Assembly (NCBI GenBank): GCA_026707145.1
Contig: JAPOXK010000019.1
Span: forward strand, 42,046 to 106,045
Source: Chloroflexota bacterium
GTDB taxonomy: Bacteria > Chloroflexota > Dehalococcoidia > Bin125
Length of the DNA stretch: 64,000 bases
Direction: 5' to 3'
In this document: one piece after another, positions 51,247-60,472 of the stretch
Layout of the letters: every line of letters begins with the position of its first letter
How positions within the stretch are numbered: the first letter of the stretch is position 1
The notes under the pieces: model-generated
What the model saw: only the letters and a program-made list of their open reading frames with translations
The model's database searches: none
Told to the model about the DNA's origin: nothing
Position numbers and translations under genes: made by a program

Positions 51247-54200
51247 ACGGCTTCCCGCAGACCAGGCGGCGCGCGACCGCGCCATCCACGATCTCGACCG
51301 GTCGATCTTCCTGCGGGCGGGAGCCGGTAGCGGGAAGACGAGCGTGCTCGTCGGGCGTCTGATCGAGGCGGTGCGGACGGGACGGGCGGAGCTGCGCCAG
51401 ATCGTGGCGATCACCTTCACGGAGAAGGCGGCGGGAGAGCTACGGGACCGTGTCCGGCGCGAGCTGTACAGGACGTTGCGGGCAGTGGACGGCGAGGAAG
51501 CGGAATGCCTGCGCCGCGCGCTCGGCCAAGTCGACGCGGCGCACATCGAGACGATCCACGCCTTCGCATCGAGCTTGCTGCGCGAGCGCCCGCTGGAGGC
51601 GCGCTTGGATCCGCACTTCCGGGTGCTGGATGCCGTGGGGGAGCAGCTGGCGTTCGAGCAGGCCTGGCAGGACTGGCTCTGGTCCGAGCGCGATCCCGAG
51701 GCCCGTCCTCGGGTGGAACGCTGCCTGCGGCTGGGCATGTCGCTCGACAAGCTGCGCGATCTCACGCACCGGATCACCGAGACGCGCGACCTCGACCCGC
51801 GCCAATCGATCGCGGCGCCCCCCGCCGCCGCCACGGTGTACGACGCGTGGCGGAGCAAGCTGGAGGATCTGGCTGCCGCGTCGCGCGAAGGGGGAGAAAG
51901 CCCGCAGGCCCGCAAGCTCCTCGACCAATTGCACGGCTTCGAAGGGCTGGCACCGCCCGCACTCGAAGCGGCGCTCACGCAGCTCCAGATCGCGCCGCCT
52001 CGTTCGGGCCGCCGCGGCGGCGAGGTACGCCGGCGCCAGGATGAAGCGTGGCGCGCCCTCAAGGAGCAGCAGCAGCAGTACGCCGAGGCAGTGCGTTCCC
52101 AGGCGCTGGCAGATCTGATCGTGGTCGCCTATCGCTTCGTCATCGATGACGCGGAGCGGCGGCGGCGCGAGGGCACGCTGACGTTCGAAGACCTCCTCAT
52201 TCGCGCCCGGGATCTGCTGGTGGAGTCGCCCAGCGCGCGCGAATACTTCCGGCAACGCTTCAAGTTCCTGCTGATCGACGAATTCCAGGACACGGACCCG
52301 CTGCAAGCCGAGATCGTACTGCTGCTCGCGGGTCAGGGGAACGCCACGCACTGGCGCGAGGCCGAGGTCACACCGGGGCGGCTGTTCATCGTGGGCGATC
52401 TGAAGCAGTCGATCTACCGCTTTCGCCGCGCCGACATCGACATCTACGCGGAGGTCGAAGAACTCTTCCAGCGGCATCCGCAGGGCGCCGCCGCTTCGCG
52501 CGTGGACACGCTCGACGTGAACTTCCGCTCGCGGCCCGATCTGGTCGCATGGCACAATCACGTGTTCCAAGCGCTGATCCAGCCCGACCCCGACTTCCTC
52601 CGCGCCCAACCGGCGTATCAGCCTTTGCGGGCACACCGCCAAGAGGCCGGGACGGCCGTTATCCGCCTGCTGCCGAGCAGCGGCGTCCAGTGGCAGCGGA
52701 TCAAGGAAGCGCGCGAGGAGGAAGCGCGGACGATCGTGCGGTTTATTCAGACGGTCGTCGAGACGGACGAGCTGGAAGTCACAGTCCGGGAATCCGACGG
52801 TGTCACGCCACGGCGACCCCGCTACCGGGACATCTGCCTGCTGGTGCGGAACCGCACTGAGTTGGAACTCTACTCGGCCGCGCTGGAAGGGCAGGGCGTG
52901 CCCTATCACCTCGACAGTGGCCGGGGGTTCTTCCTCCAGCAAGAGACCCGAGAGGCAGCGGCGCTGCTGACCGCTCTCGACGACCCCTCGGACGAAGTCG
53001 CAGTTGTGGCAACGCTGAAGAGCGCGCCGTTCTCCGCCTCGGATGTGGAGCTGTTGGAGTTCGTGCAGGCTGGCGGCCGGTTCCGGATCGACGCGGCCGC
53101 CCTGCCCGCCAGCTACAACGGCCCGCTGCGCGAGCCCTATGCCGTGTTGCTGCAGCTGCTCCAGCGGAAAGCGAAGATGCCGCTCCCTGTCTTCGTCGAT
53201 CATGCCTTCCGCGAGACCCACCTCCTGGAGATTCAGCTTGCCCGCCGCAGCAGCCAGCGCGCGGCGAACCTGCACCTTATCGTGCAGCGAGCCGCGGATT
53301 TCGCCGCAAACGAGGTCGATTCGCTGCGCCCCTTCGTCCGCTGGCTGAGCACACAAACGCGAACGGACTTGGCGGAAGCGGAGTGGCCGGTCACCGAAGC
53401 CGACGAGGACGTTGTGCGCATCCTCACGATCCATCAAGCCAAGGGGCTCGAGTTCCCCATCGTGGTGCTGGCCAAGCTGGCGAGCGCCCAGACCCCCGAT
53501 CGCACCATTGCCGTGGTCAACCGCGAGCGTGGAACGATCGACTTCCAGATCGGCCGACGCGACGCCCGCTTCCAAACGCCCCACTTCGCCGAGGAGCAGG
53601 CCCGCCAACGGCGCTACGAAGCGGCGGAAGAGCGCCGCCTACTCTATGTCGCGGCGACGCGCGCGCGTGATTTCCTCGTACTCCCAGCCTTCTTCACCGA
53701 CCGCGCAAAGGGCTACCACGACGATCTAGAGGAGGCGCTGCCGGGCTGGATGACGCTGGACTACGACGTGCAGGCGCCGGGGATGGACAACGTGCACATG
53801 GAGGAGCTCGTGCCGATGCCAGGCACGATGCCGCCAACCCCACGGCCTGATGTCGCCGGTACGCGGGCTCGCTGGCAGGCGGCGCGTGAACAGGCGCTGC
53901 AGGCTGGAGCAGCGACGCACGAGTTCATCACACCGTCTCGCATCGGCGAAGACCGCTTGAAAGAACCGCGCGAAACCGCGCCCCGCCGATGGGATGAAAC
54001 CGGCTCCGGGGAAGGGCGCCATCTGGGCACGCTGATCCACGAGGCCCTGCGCACCGCTGCGCTCGCCGACCTGCCGCTCTCCATCGAGCGAGGCAAAAGC
54101 CTGTGCCAGGAGCGGGGGCAGAGCGATCTCGCGGACGAAGTCGAGCGGCACCTGCGCGCCACGCTGGGGAGCTCCCTCTTCGCCCGGGTACGTGCGGCAG

Positions 54201-54466
54201 ATCAGGTCGAGCGGGAGCTACCGCTTGTGCTGGTCGACGCCGAGCGCGTGATCGAAGGGTACGTCGACCTAGCGTTCCGCGATGAAGAGGGCTGGGTGAT
54301 CGTCGACTATAAGAGCACGCGCAGTCCTTCCCCGGAAGCCATTACGGCATATGAAGGGCAGATCAGGGCTTACGTCGAAGCGTTCCAAGGAACGGGCGTA
54401 CCGGTCCGCTCGGCTTTCCTCCTCTTTACGGCAACGGGCGAGAGCCGCAAGGTCTCCCTGCAGTAG
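51239..54466 (+). CDS. addA: AddA-like UvrD helicase-nuclease
   Basis: 1075 residues; ATG 51239 overlaps the end of addB by 8 bases. Walker A AGAGSGKTS (about 27-36), motif Ia ITFTEKAAGELRDR, Walker B LLIDEFQDTDPLQ (about 345), motif III VGDLKQSIYRFRRAD, motif V/VI ILTIHQAKGLEFPIV and LLYVAATRARD. The C-terminal nuclease domain has EGYVDLAF and VIVDYKSTRSPS (about 1019). This is the 3'-5' helicase of the AddAB (RexAB) recombination complex, the RecBCD equivalent. Confidence 0.92.
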   Translation: MTERLPADQAARDRAIHDLDRSIFLRAGAGSGKTSVLVGRLIEAVRTGRAELRQIVAITFTEKAAGELRDRVRRELYRTLRAVDGEEAECLRRALGQVDAAHIETIHAFASSLLRERPLEARLDPHFRVLDAVGEQLAFEQAWQDWLWSERDPEARPRVERCLRLGMSLDKLRDLTHRITETRDLDPRQSIAAPPAAATVYDAWRSKLEDLAAASREGGESPQARKLLDQLHGFEGLAPPALEAALTQLQIAPPRSGRRGGEVRRRQDEAWRALKEQQQQYAEAVRSQALADLIVVAYRFVIDDAERRRREGTLTFEDLLIRARDLLVESPSAREYFRQRFKFLLIDEFQDTDPLQAEIVLLLAGQGNATHWREAEVTPGRLFIVGDLKQSIYRFRRADIDIYAEVEELFQRHPQGAAASRVDTLDVNFRSRPDLVAWHNHVFQALIQPDPDFLRAQPAYQPLRAHRQEAGTAVIRLLPSSGVQWQRIKEAREEEARTIVRFIQTVVETDELEVTVRESDGVTPRRPRYRDICLLVRNRTELELYSAALEGQGVPYHLDSGRGFFLQQETREAAALLTALDDPSDEVAVVATLKSAPFSASDVELLEFVQAGGRFRIDAAALPASYNGPLREPYAVLLQLLQRKAKMPLPVFVDHAFRETHLLEIQLARRSSQRAANLHLIVQRAADFAANEVDSLRPFVRWLSTQTRTDLAEAEWPVTEADEDVVRILTIHQAKGLEFPIVVLAKLASAQTPDRTIAVVNRERGTIDFQIGRRDARFQTPHFAEEQARQRRYEAAEERRLLYVAATRARDFLVLPAFFTDRAKGYHDDLEEALPGWMTLDYDVQAPGMDNVHMEELVPMPGTMPPTPRPDVAGTRARWQAAREQALQAGAATHEFITPSRIGEDRLKEPRETAPRRWDETGSGEGRHLGTLIHEALRTAALADLPLSIERGKSLCQERGQSDLADEVERHLRATLGSSLFARVRAADQVERELPLVLVDAERVIEGYVDLAFRDEEGWVIVDYKSTRSPSPEAITAYEGQIRAYVEAFQGTGVPVRSAFLLFTATGESRKVSLQ

Positions 54467-54656
54467 CGCCCGGCGATGCAGCCCCGCCCGTCACTGGGTG
54501 GGGCACGATGCCGCCGGTGGCGGCCGAGCCCGGCTCCGCGCGGGCTCGACGCGGACGAATGTCTTTCAGGCAACGCCCGATCGCTCCCCGTCCCACCTGC
54601 CGCCGGAATCGGTTATCTTGACTAGCGACTCCAAACACGAACGAAGGGGCGAGAAC

Positions 54657-56354
54657 GTGACTGAGCTGAGCGGAGCGCAGGTGGTTGCGCGTGCGCTACA
54701 GGATCAAGGCATCAACGAACTCTTTGGCCTGATGGGCATCCCGGTGGTGCCGGTGGCGCAGGCGGCGCAGCGCGCCGGCATCCGCTACATCGGCACCCGC
54801 CACGAGGCAGCGGCGGGATACGCCGCGCAGGCCGCCTCTTACATGAGCGGGCATGTCGGCGCAGCGCTGGTCGTTTCGGGGCCCGGCGTCACAAACGCGA
54901 TCACGACGCTGGGTAACGCGCAAGAGAACGCCTGGCCCATGCTGCTGCTCGGCGGATCTTCGGCGCTGGATCTGACAACACGCGGCGATTTTCAGGAGTC
55001 TCCCTCTCTGGAGCATGTGCAGCCCTTCGTGAAGTGGTCCGGGCGGCCCACGAATATCCGCTTGATCCCGCGCTTTATCGCCACCGCAGTGCGCGAGGCG
55101 CTGGGCGGCCGGCCGGGTCCCGTGTACGTCGACCTGCCGGGGGACGTCGTCTACGACAAGGCGGATGAGAGCGAGATCGAATGGGCGCCACGAGTGCCGC
55201 CGCCGCCGCGGCCGGAGGTAACGGTCGAGAGTGTGACCGCCGCGATCGAGGCCCTGAAGAGCGCGGAGAGTCCGCTGATCATCGTGGGCAAGGGCGCCGC
55301 CTGGGCACAGGCGGAAGCAGAGCTACGAGAGTTCGTCGACAAGACGCAGGTGCCCTTCCTGCCCACGCCCATGGGAAAGGGCGTGATCCCGGACGACCAC
55401 CCGCTCTCGACCGCGGCAGCACGAAGCTACGCGCTCCGAAACGCCGACTTGGTGTTCTTGGTAGGCGCGCGGCTCAACTGGATCTTGCATTTCGGCCTGC
55501 CACCGCGCTTCAAGGAAGGCGTGCGCGTCATTCAACTGGACATCGCCGGCGAGGAGATCGGCAGGAACGTCCCCACCGAAGTGCCGCTGGTCGGCGACGC
55601 CAAAGCGATCATGGCGCAGCTCAACGATCACTTGGAAGCGCATCCCTGGGAGTTGCCCGAAGACAACGAATGGAAGGCGGCGCTGCGCAGCGAGGCAGAC
55701 CAGAAGCGCCAGGCCACGACTTCAATGCTCGCATCCGACGAGCTTCCCATGAACTACTACCGCCCCCTCAAGGAGATCGACGAGGCGCTGCCGCGCGACG
55801 CGATCATCGTCTCCGAGGGCGCCAAGACCATGGATATCAGCCGGCAGGTGCTCAACAACTACTTCCCGCGCTCCCGGATCGACGCGGGGTCTTGGGGAAC
55901 GATGGGAGTCGGAGGCGGGTTCGCCCTGGCCGCACAGGTCAAGAACCCCGACAAGCGCGTGATCGCGCTGGAGGGCGACTCCGCGTTCGGATTCGACGGC
56001 ATGGAGATCGAAGTGGCGGCGCGCTATAGGCTGCCGATCACCTGGATCATCTTCAATAACAACGGCATCGGCGGCGGGCCGCCCGCCTTCATTGAAGGCC
56101 GGCCGCCGCCGGTCGGCGCTTACGTGCCGGACGCCCGCCACGACAAGCTGATCGAAGCATTCGGCGGCAAGGGATACCGCGCCAACACCCCGGAAGAGCT
56201 GCGCGCGGCTCTACAGGAAGCGCTTACGAGCGACGGGCCGACGCTGATCGACGTCGTGATCAACCCCAAAGCCGACCGTCGCGCGCAGGAGTTTGGCTGG
56301 TGGCCCTCGGGCGAGACGCACGCCAAGCAGGAAACCCCCGCCAAGAAAGCCTAA
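54657..56354 (+). CDS. oxc: ThDP enzyme, oxalyl-CoA decarboxylase family
   Basis: 565 residues from GTG 54657, with GAAGGGGCG upstream. ThDP activation Glu50 (RHEAAAGYAAQ), SGPGVTNAITTLGNAQENAWP, and the ThDP/Mg motif EGDSAFGFDGMEIE (about 439-452) ending NNNG. Length and GDSAFGF(S/D)GMEIE match oxalyl-CoA decarboxylases (Oxc/YfdU), which convert oxalyl-CoA to formyl-CoA. A 2-hydroxyacyl-CoA lyase is the close alternative. Formyl-CoA:oxalate transferase is not nearby. Confidence 0.85.
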   Translation: MTELSGAQVVARALQDQGINELFGLMGIPVVPVAQAAQRAGIRYIGTRHEAAAGYAAQAASYMSGHVGAALVVSGPGVTNAITTLGNAQENAWPMLLLGGSSALDLTTRGDFQESPSLEHVQPFVKWSGRPTNIRLIPRFIATAVREALGGRPGPVYVDLPGDVVYDKADESEIEWAPRVPPPPRPEVTVESVTAAIEALKSAESPLIIVGKGAAWAQAEAELREFVDKTQVPFLPTPMGKGVIPDDHPLSTAAARSYALRNADLVFLVGARLNWILHFGLPPRFKEGVRVIQLDIAGEEIGRNVPTEVPLVGDAKAIMAQLNDHLEAHPWELPEDNEWKAALRSEADQKRQATTSMLASDELPMNYYRPLKEIDEALPRDAIIVSEGAKTMDISRQVLNNYFPRSRIDAGSWGTMGVGGGFALAAQVKNPDKRVIALEGDSAFGFDGMEIEVAARYRLPITWIIFNNNGIGGGPPAFIEGRPPPVGAYVPDARHDKLIEAFGGKGYRANTPEELRAALQEALTSDGPTLIDVVINPKADRRAQEFGWWPSGETHAKQETPAKKA

Positions 56355-56542
56355 GCCCCGGACCATTCGGGGCGGCGCTGCCCGCTGCGCACTCTCGCCG
56401 ATCTATTCGGGTCCGCCAACCTTCCAGCCCAAACGGAGGACGCGCGCAGGGCTCTTGGCGCGGCCGAGGGATCGCCGGCAGCCAAGAGGTCGAACGTCCT
56501 GTGTCATGAGCAAGCGCCCGGAGGGTCGCCCGGGCACGCGGA

Positions 56543-57655
56543 CTACGCCTGGTGCCACTCGACCTCGGTAGTGACTTGGATCCAAAATGCCTGACCGCTT
56601 GTCAGGCGCGTGAGGGCGCTGATACTCGCCAGCGGTCCGCCCCGATACGACACGTACCGCTGGCTGCGCGCGTCGAACGCGTGAATCGCGACCACGGCGT
56701 CTTCAATGCTCGCGATCGCCTCCTGAACAGATGTATTCGGCCCCGTCCACGTAACGAGATTAAAGCCAGGGTGGAGCGTGATGGTGCGTTTCTCCAGCAG
56801 GGCCGGCCGATCCCAGACAACGCCGTACGGGTCGCTCACGTAGACCCACACGGCGGCCCCTCGCTCGATCGCTTCGAGATCGTTGAGGGCAGCAAGGCCT
56901 AACGGCGAGTAACGCTGATACGACTGGGTCTCTCCAGAGAAGGCAAAAACGGTGCGAATGCTGTCTTGGATGGGCTGGAGGGCGGCCGCAAGGCCAGCAT
57001 CGCTGGGCCAGGCGATGAGGTTCAACCCCGGGAACAGAAAGTCGGGATCGCTGTGGTCCAGGCGCGTTTGCACAGTGAACGTGACGCCAGCGTACGCATT
57101 CGGCTCGGAGGTGGCGGGCAGCTCCTTGCCCTCCAATGCGAAGCGGCCGGTAAAGGGGACGCTTTCTTGGATCAGCCCCGATCCGTGCGTGCGATGGACG
57201 GCGATGTGCAGGTGCGCGAGGCCGTTGTTCCCGGCATAGAACGGCGGAGCGACGATGCCGAGCAGCTGCCCGCGAGCCACGACCTGTCCGCGCTGCAGTC
57301 CAGAGTCGGGAAACAGGTGGCAGATCAGCACGCTGAAATCGCCGTTGCGGATGGTGACGCAAGAGTGATCGAACCAGCTCAGCTGGCCGTCCCAAGGCGC
57401 GAGCACGACCGTGCCCTCGGTCGGCCCATCGGTACGAACGACATCAATGGCGTGGGGGTCGTTGCCGTCGGAGTAGGAGTGCGTGCGTGTGTTGTATCCG
57501 GCGACGACCTCCCAATGCGTTCCAGGCGGCGCTGGAAATCCCAGATCAGCGTCGGCGGCACTCGCCGAATCGTCCGCGTCGACCAGACTCGGCATCGTCA
57601 ACGCGGCGAGGATCACTCCTAGCGCGATGAACCAACGTGTCTTCGCTCGCGACAC
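56543..57655 (-). CDS. Secreted M23-like protein with two NLIAWP-type repeats
   Basis: 370 residues from GTG 57655, five bases from GGAG; longer starts add no signal. Signal peptide about 1-28 (FIALGVILAALTMPSLVDAD). An M23/LysM-lytic-like fold has HAIDVVRT (HxxxD) and HLHIAV (HLH), the zinc residues of peptidoglycan endopeptidases. Two repeated domains of about 80 residues follow: GLNLIAWPSDAG and GFNLVTWTGPNTS, each ending with a WV/FW-Q/V-x-V strand. Probably a cell-wall hydrolase with surface-binding repeats. Confidence 0.8.
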   Translation of the reverse strand: MSRAKTRWFIALGVILAALTMPSLVDADDSASAADADLGFPAPPGTHWEVVAGYNTRTHSYSDGNDPHAIDVVRTDGPTEGTVVLAPWDGQLSWFDHSCVTIRNGDFSVLICHLFPDSGLQRGQVVARGQLLGIVAPPFYAGNNGLAHLHIAVHRTHGSGLIQESVPFTGRFALEGKELPATSEPNAYAGVTFTVQTRLDHSDPDFLFPGLNLIAWPSDAGLAAALQPIQDSIRTVFAFSGETQSYQRYSPLGLAALNDLEAIERGAAVWVYVSDPYGVVWDRPALLEKRTITLHPGFNLVTWTGPNTSVQEAIASIEDAVVAIHAFDARSQRYVSYRGGPLASISALTRLTSGQAFWIQVTTEVEWHQA

Positions 57656-57787
57656 TGCTTCTCCGAATACGAGAGGGATGCGGTAGTAGAGCGGTTCTGT
57701 CAAGTCTAGCCCAGTCTCGACCGTCCATGCGACCCTACGGACAAGATCTGGTTCGAGCAGCAAAACCAAGAAAGCGAGGAGGGTCTA

Positions 57788-58744
57788 GTGGAATTTCGCA
57801 GACTGGGCCGCTCGGGGCTCACGGTGTCCGTAGCCGGGATCGGCTGCAATAACTTTGGAATGCGAATCGACGAAGAGGCCAGTGGAGCCGTGGTCCGGGC
57901 GGCCTTGGACGCGGGCGTCATGCTCTTCGACACCGCCGACGTCTACGGCAACGGGCGCTCGGAAGAGTTTCTCGGCCGGGCGTTGGGAGCGGAGCGCAAC
58001 CGCGTGATCATCGCGAGCAAATTTTCCTGGCCCATGGGTCAGGGGCCCTACGAAGGGGGCACCTCGCGGCGATATATCATGCGGGCCGTGGAAGCAAGCC
58101 TGCGTCGGCTGGGGACGGACTATCTCGACCTCTACCAGGTACACCGGCCCGATTGGGAGACCCCGATCGAGGAGACGCTCGATACCTTGAACGATCTCAT
58201 CCGGGACGGCAAAGTGCGGTACATCGGCTCGTCGGCGTTCACGGCTTGGCAGATCGCCGACGCCGATTGGACGGCGCGCACGCGGCACCAGAGCCGGTTC
58301 ATCTCCGCTCAGAACGAGTGGAGCATGCTGGAGCGGACGATCGAGCCGGACGTGATCCCGGCCTGCCAGCACTTCGGCCTGGGCGTCCTCCCCTACTTCC
58401 CCCTCGCCAACGGCTTCCTCAGCGGCAAGTACCGCCGGGGCGAGCCTTTCCCTAGCGGCAGCCGTTTGGAAGCGTGGAAGGACCGTTTCGGACACGTCGC
58501 ATCGGACGAAAACTTCACCCGCTTGGAGCAACTCACCACGTTCGCGAATAACCGCGGCCATACGATGTTGGAATTGGCGATCGGCTGGCTGGCGACCCGG
58601 CCCGTGGTCTCGTCGGTGATCTCCGGCGCGACAACGCCCGAGCAAGTCAAGGCGAACGCCGCCGCCGCCACGGCTTGGCGCCTCTCCGATGAGGAGATGG
58701 ACGAGGTCAACGGCATCCTGGCGCCGGTCGGATATCCCGCGTGA
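57788..58744 (+). CDS. Aldo/keto reductase
   Basis: 318 residues, GTG start six bases after AGGAGG. Catalytic tetrad Asp48, Tyr53, Lys78 and His119 (FDTADVYG, IIASKF, YQVHRPD). VRYIGSSAFTAWQ and SGATTPEQVKANAAAA match the YajO/Gpr-like NADPH-dependent family. Cytosolic; reduces aldehydes or ketones of unknown identity. Its TGA overlaps the next GTG (GTGA). Confidence 0.92.
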   Translation: MEFRRLGRSGLTVSVAGIGCNNFGMRIDEEASGAVVRAALDAGVMLFDTADVYGNGRSEEFLGRALGAERNRVIIASKFSWPMGQGPYEGGTSRRYIMRAVEASLRRLGTDYLDLYQVHRPDWETPIEETLDTLNDLIRDGKVRYIGSSAFTAWQIADADWTARTRHQSRFISAQNEWSMLERTIEPDVIPACQHFGLGVLPYFPLANGFLSGKYRRGEPFPSGSRLEAWKDRFGHVASDENFTRLEQLTTFANNRGHTMLELAIGWLATRPVVSSVISGATTPEQVKANAAAATAWRLSDEEMDEVNGILAPVGYPA

Positions 58745-59643
58745 GGCTGCGCTCGCTGATCGGCGCAAGCCTGGCCCTGGGGGCCGGAGCCGCCTACTAC
58801 GCCTGGCGCGAGTCAAAGTGGATCGACCTCACCGAGACCGTGATGGAGGTGCCCGAGCTCCCGCACGGCTTGGAGGGACTACGCATCCTCCACATCTCCG
58901 ACACGCACTTCCCAGCCGATGGCGAGTCGCTTCCTCGCTTCCTCAACGCCGTGCGTCAGCTCCGCTACGACGTCGTCTTCGGAACGGGCGATTACGTGGA
59001 GAGCGCGGCCGGGTGGCCGGTGGCGGTCGAGGCGATGCGGCGGATCGAGCCGGGACTGGGGATCTACGCCGTGATCGGAGGCCACGAGCGCTATCGGGCG
59101 ATCGAAGGGGCAGGCGGCGGCGCCGCTTGGGCCAGAGACTTAATCCTCGGCCGGCGGCCGGCCGATCGCGACCCCTCCCCCTTTGTGGAGGCACTGCGTG
59201 AGTCGGGCATACACGTCCTCATCAACCAAAGCACCGCCGTCGAGATCGGGGGGGAGCCGGTGCGCCTTGTGGGCATTGACGACGCCTACCACGGTCTCGA
59301 CGACCTGCCCGCCGCACTGGGCGAGCAGGGGACGGACAGCCCACCGAGCTTCAAGATTCTCTTGAGTCACACGCCGGATGGAGTACTGCATCCCCTAGCG
59401 CGGAGGATCCCCGTCGCACTGACAGGGCACACGCACGGCGGCCAGATCCGCGTTCCGTTTTACGGCGCACCCGTGCGGCACGCACGGAGCGTGAGCCGGA
59501 AGCGACCCGCCGGCCTGATGTGGATTGGGGAAACGCAAACCTACGTCAGCCGAGGGTTCGGTACCAGCGGGATCCCACTGCGGTTCGGATGCCGCCCCGA
59601 ACTCGGCGTCGTGGAGCTGCGCCGGCCCGCACGGCCCCTGTAG
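58741..59643 (+). CDS. Membrane-anchored metallophosphoesterase (YkuE-like)
   Basis: 300 residues, GTG in the GTGA overlap. N-terminal hydrophobic segment (residues 5-21), then a calcineurin-like fold: SDTHF (Asp54, His56), GTGDYVES (Asp84), GGHERYRA (His115), LLSHTPD and TGHTHGGQIR. The normal GNHD is GGHE, changing two conserved residues while keeping the metal His. YkuE-like proteins are exported or membrane-attached phosphodiesterases; substrate unknown. Translationally coupled to the aldo/keto reductase. Confidence 0.85.
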   Translation: MRLRSLIGASLALGAGAAYYAWRESKWIDLTETVMEVPELPHGLEGLRILHISDTHFPADGESLPRFLNAVRQLRYDVVFGTGDYVESAAGWPVAVEAMRRIEPGLGIYAVIGGHERYRAIEGAGGGAAWARDLILGRRPADRDPSPFVEALRESGIHVLINQSTAVEIGGEPVRLVGIDDAYHGLDDLPAALGEQGTDSPPSFKILLSHTPDGVLHPLARRIPVALTGHTHGGQIRVPFYGAPVRHARSVSRKRPAGLMWIGETQTYVSRGFGTSGIPLRFGCRPELGVVELRRPARPL

Positions 59644-59654
59644 CTCGATCGGCG

Positions 59655-60419
59655 ATGCGATTTATCGGCGTCGACTTGGCCTGGAGCAACCACAACCCGA
59701 GTGGGGTCGCAGTGGTGCGCGGCGATCAGCACGGACTGTGCTCGGAGTGGACCGCATCGATCACGGGCGTGGAGGAGATAGCAGCCCGTCTCCAGCCACT
59801 GCAGGGCGACTGGATGATGGCGATCGACGCGCCGCTCGTCGTGCCAAACTGCGACGGGACCCGCCCATGCGATCGGGAGCTGTCGCGGCGCTACGGCCGC
59901 TACCACGCCGGTTGCCATCCCGCCAATCGCCGGAAGCTGGGAGCGATCGCGCCTGCGGAACGGCTCGTCCGGCAGCTCGCGGGTAGCGACGTCAAGCGCT
60001 TGCACGAGCCGCCTGGTAGCCGACGCATCGGCGGCCGCTGGGCCTTTGAGGTTTACCCGCACCCGGCCATGATCGAGCTATTTCGTCTCGACCGAATCGT
60101 GAAGTACAAACGCGGGCGAGTCGGGGAGCGCCGAGCGGGACTCCGACGACTTTCGCAACTCCTGCGGCAATACCTGCCGCAGCTAGATCCGCCGCTCCGA
60201 TCGAACGCAGCCAGCGAGGCGCTTTTTGGCACGGACCCAGCCGATCTGCGCGGGCGCGCTCTGAAGCGTTTTGAGGATTGCCTGGACGCCGTCTTCTGCG
60301 CTTACCTCGCAGCACATTGTTGGGCCTGGGGCAGCGAGCGCAACTTCGCGATCGGGGACGGCACCCACGGCTCGATCACCCTGCCCAGTGGGCGGCGAGA
60401 ATCGACAGAGCGCTCGTAA
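59655..60419 (+). CDS. DUF429 predicted RNase H-fold protein
   Basis: 254 residues from ATG 59655, 11 bases after the phosphoesterase. IGVDLAWS at the start, [31 protein letters not shown] and [13 protein letters not shown] are the DUF429 signatures; the repeated Asp residues fit an RNase H-like nuclease fold. Biochemical role unknown. Probably in one operon with the two preceding genes. Confidence 0.82.
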   Translation: MRFIGVDLAWSNHNPSGVAVVRGDQHGLCSEWTASITGVEEIAARLQPLQGDWMMAIDAPLVVPNCDGTRPCDRELSRRYGRYHAGCHPANRRKLGAIAPAERLVRQLAGSDVKRLHEPPGSRRIGGRWAFEVYPHPAMIELFRLDRIVKYKRGRVGERRAGLRRLSQLLRQYLPQLDPPLRSNAASEALFGTDPADLRGRALKRFEDCLDAVFCAYLAAHCWAWGSERNFAIGDGTHGSITLPSGRRESTERS

Positions 60420-60427
60420 CCGGCGGT

Positions 60428-60433
60428 TATACT
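60428..60433 (+). promoter_or_regulatory. Candidate -10 element of the acyl-CoA mutase gene
   Basis: TATACT within CGGTTATACTTCC, 40 bases before the GTG start. A TCGACA lies at 60402-60407, but the 20-base spacing is longer than optimal. The same GGTTATnCTT context occurs before the riboswitch and, one base shorter, before oxc. Confidence 0.35.
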
Positions 60434-60472
60434 TCCGTACAGCGCCCGAGATGCTCCCGGGGAGAGTGCATT

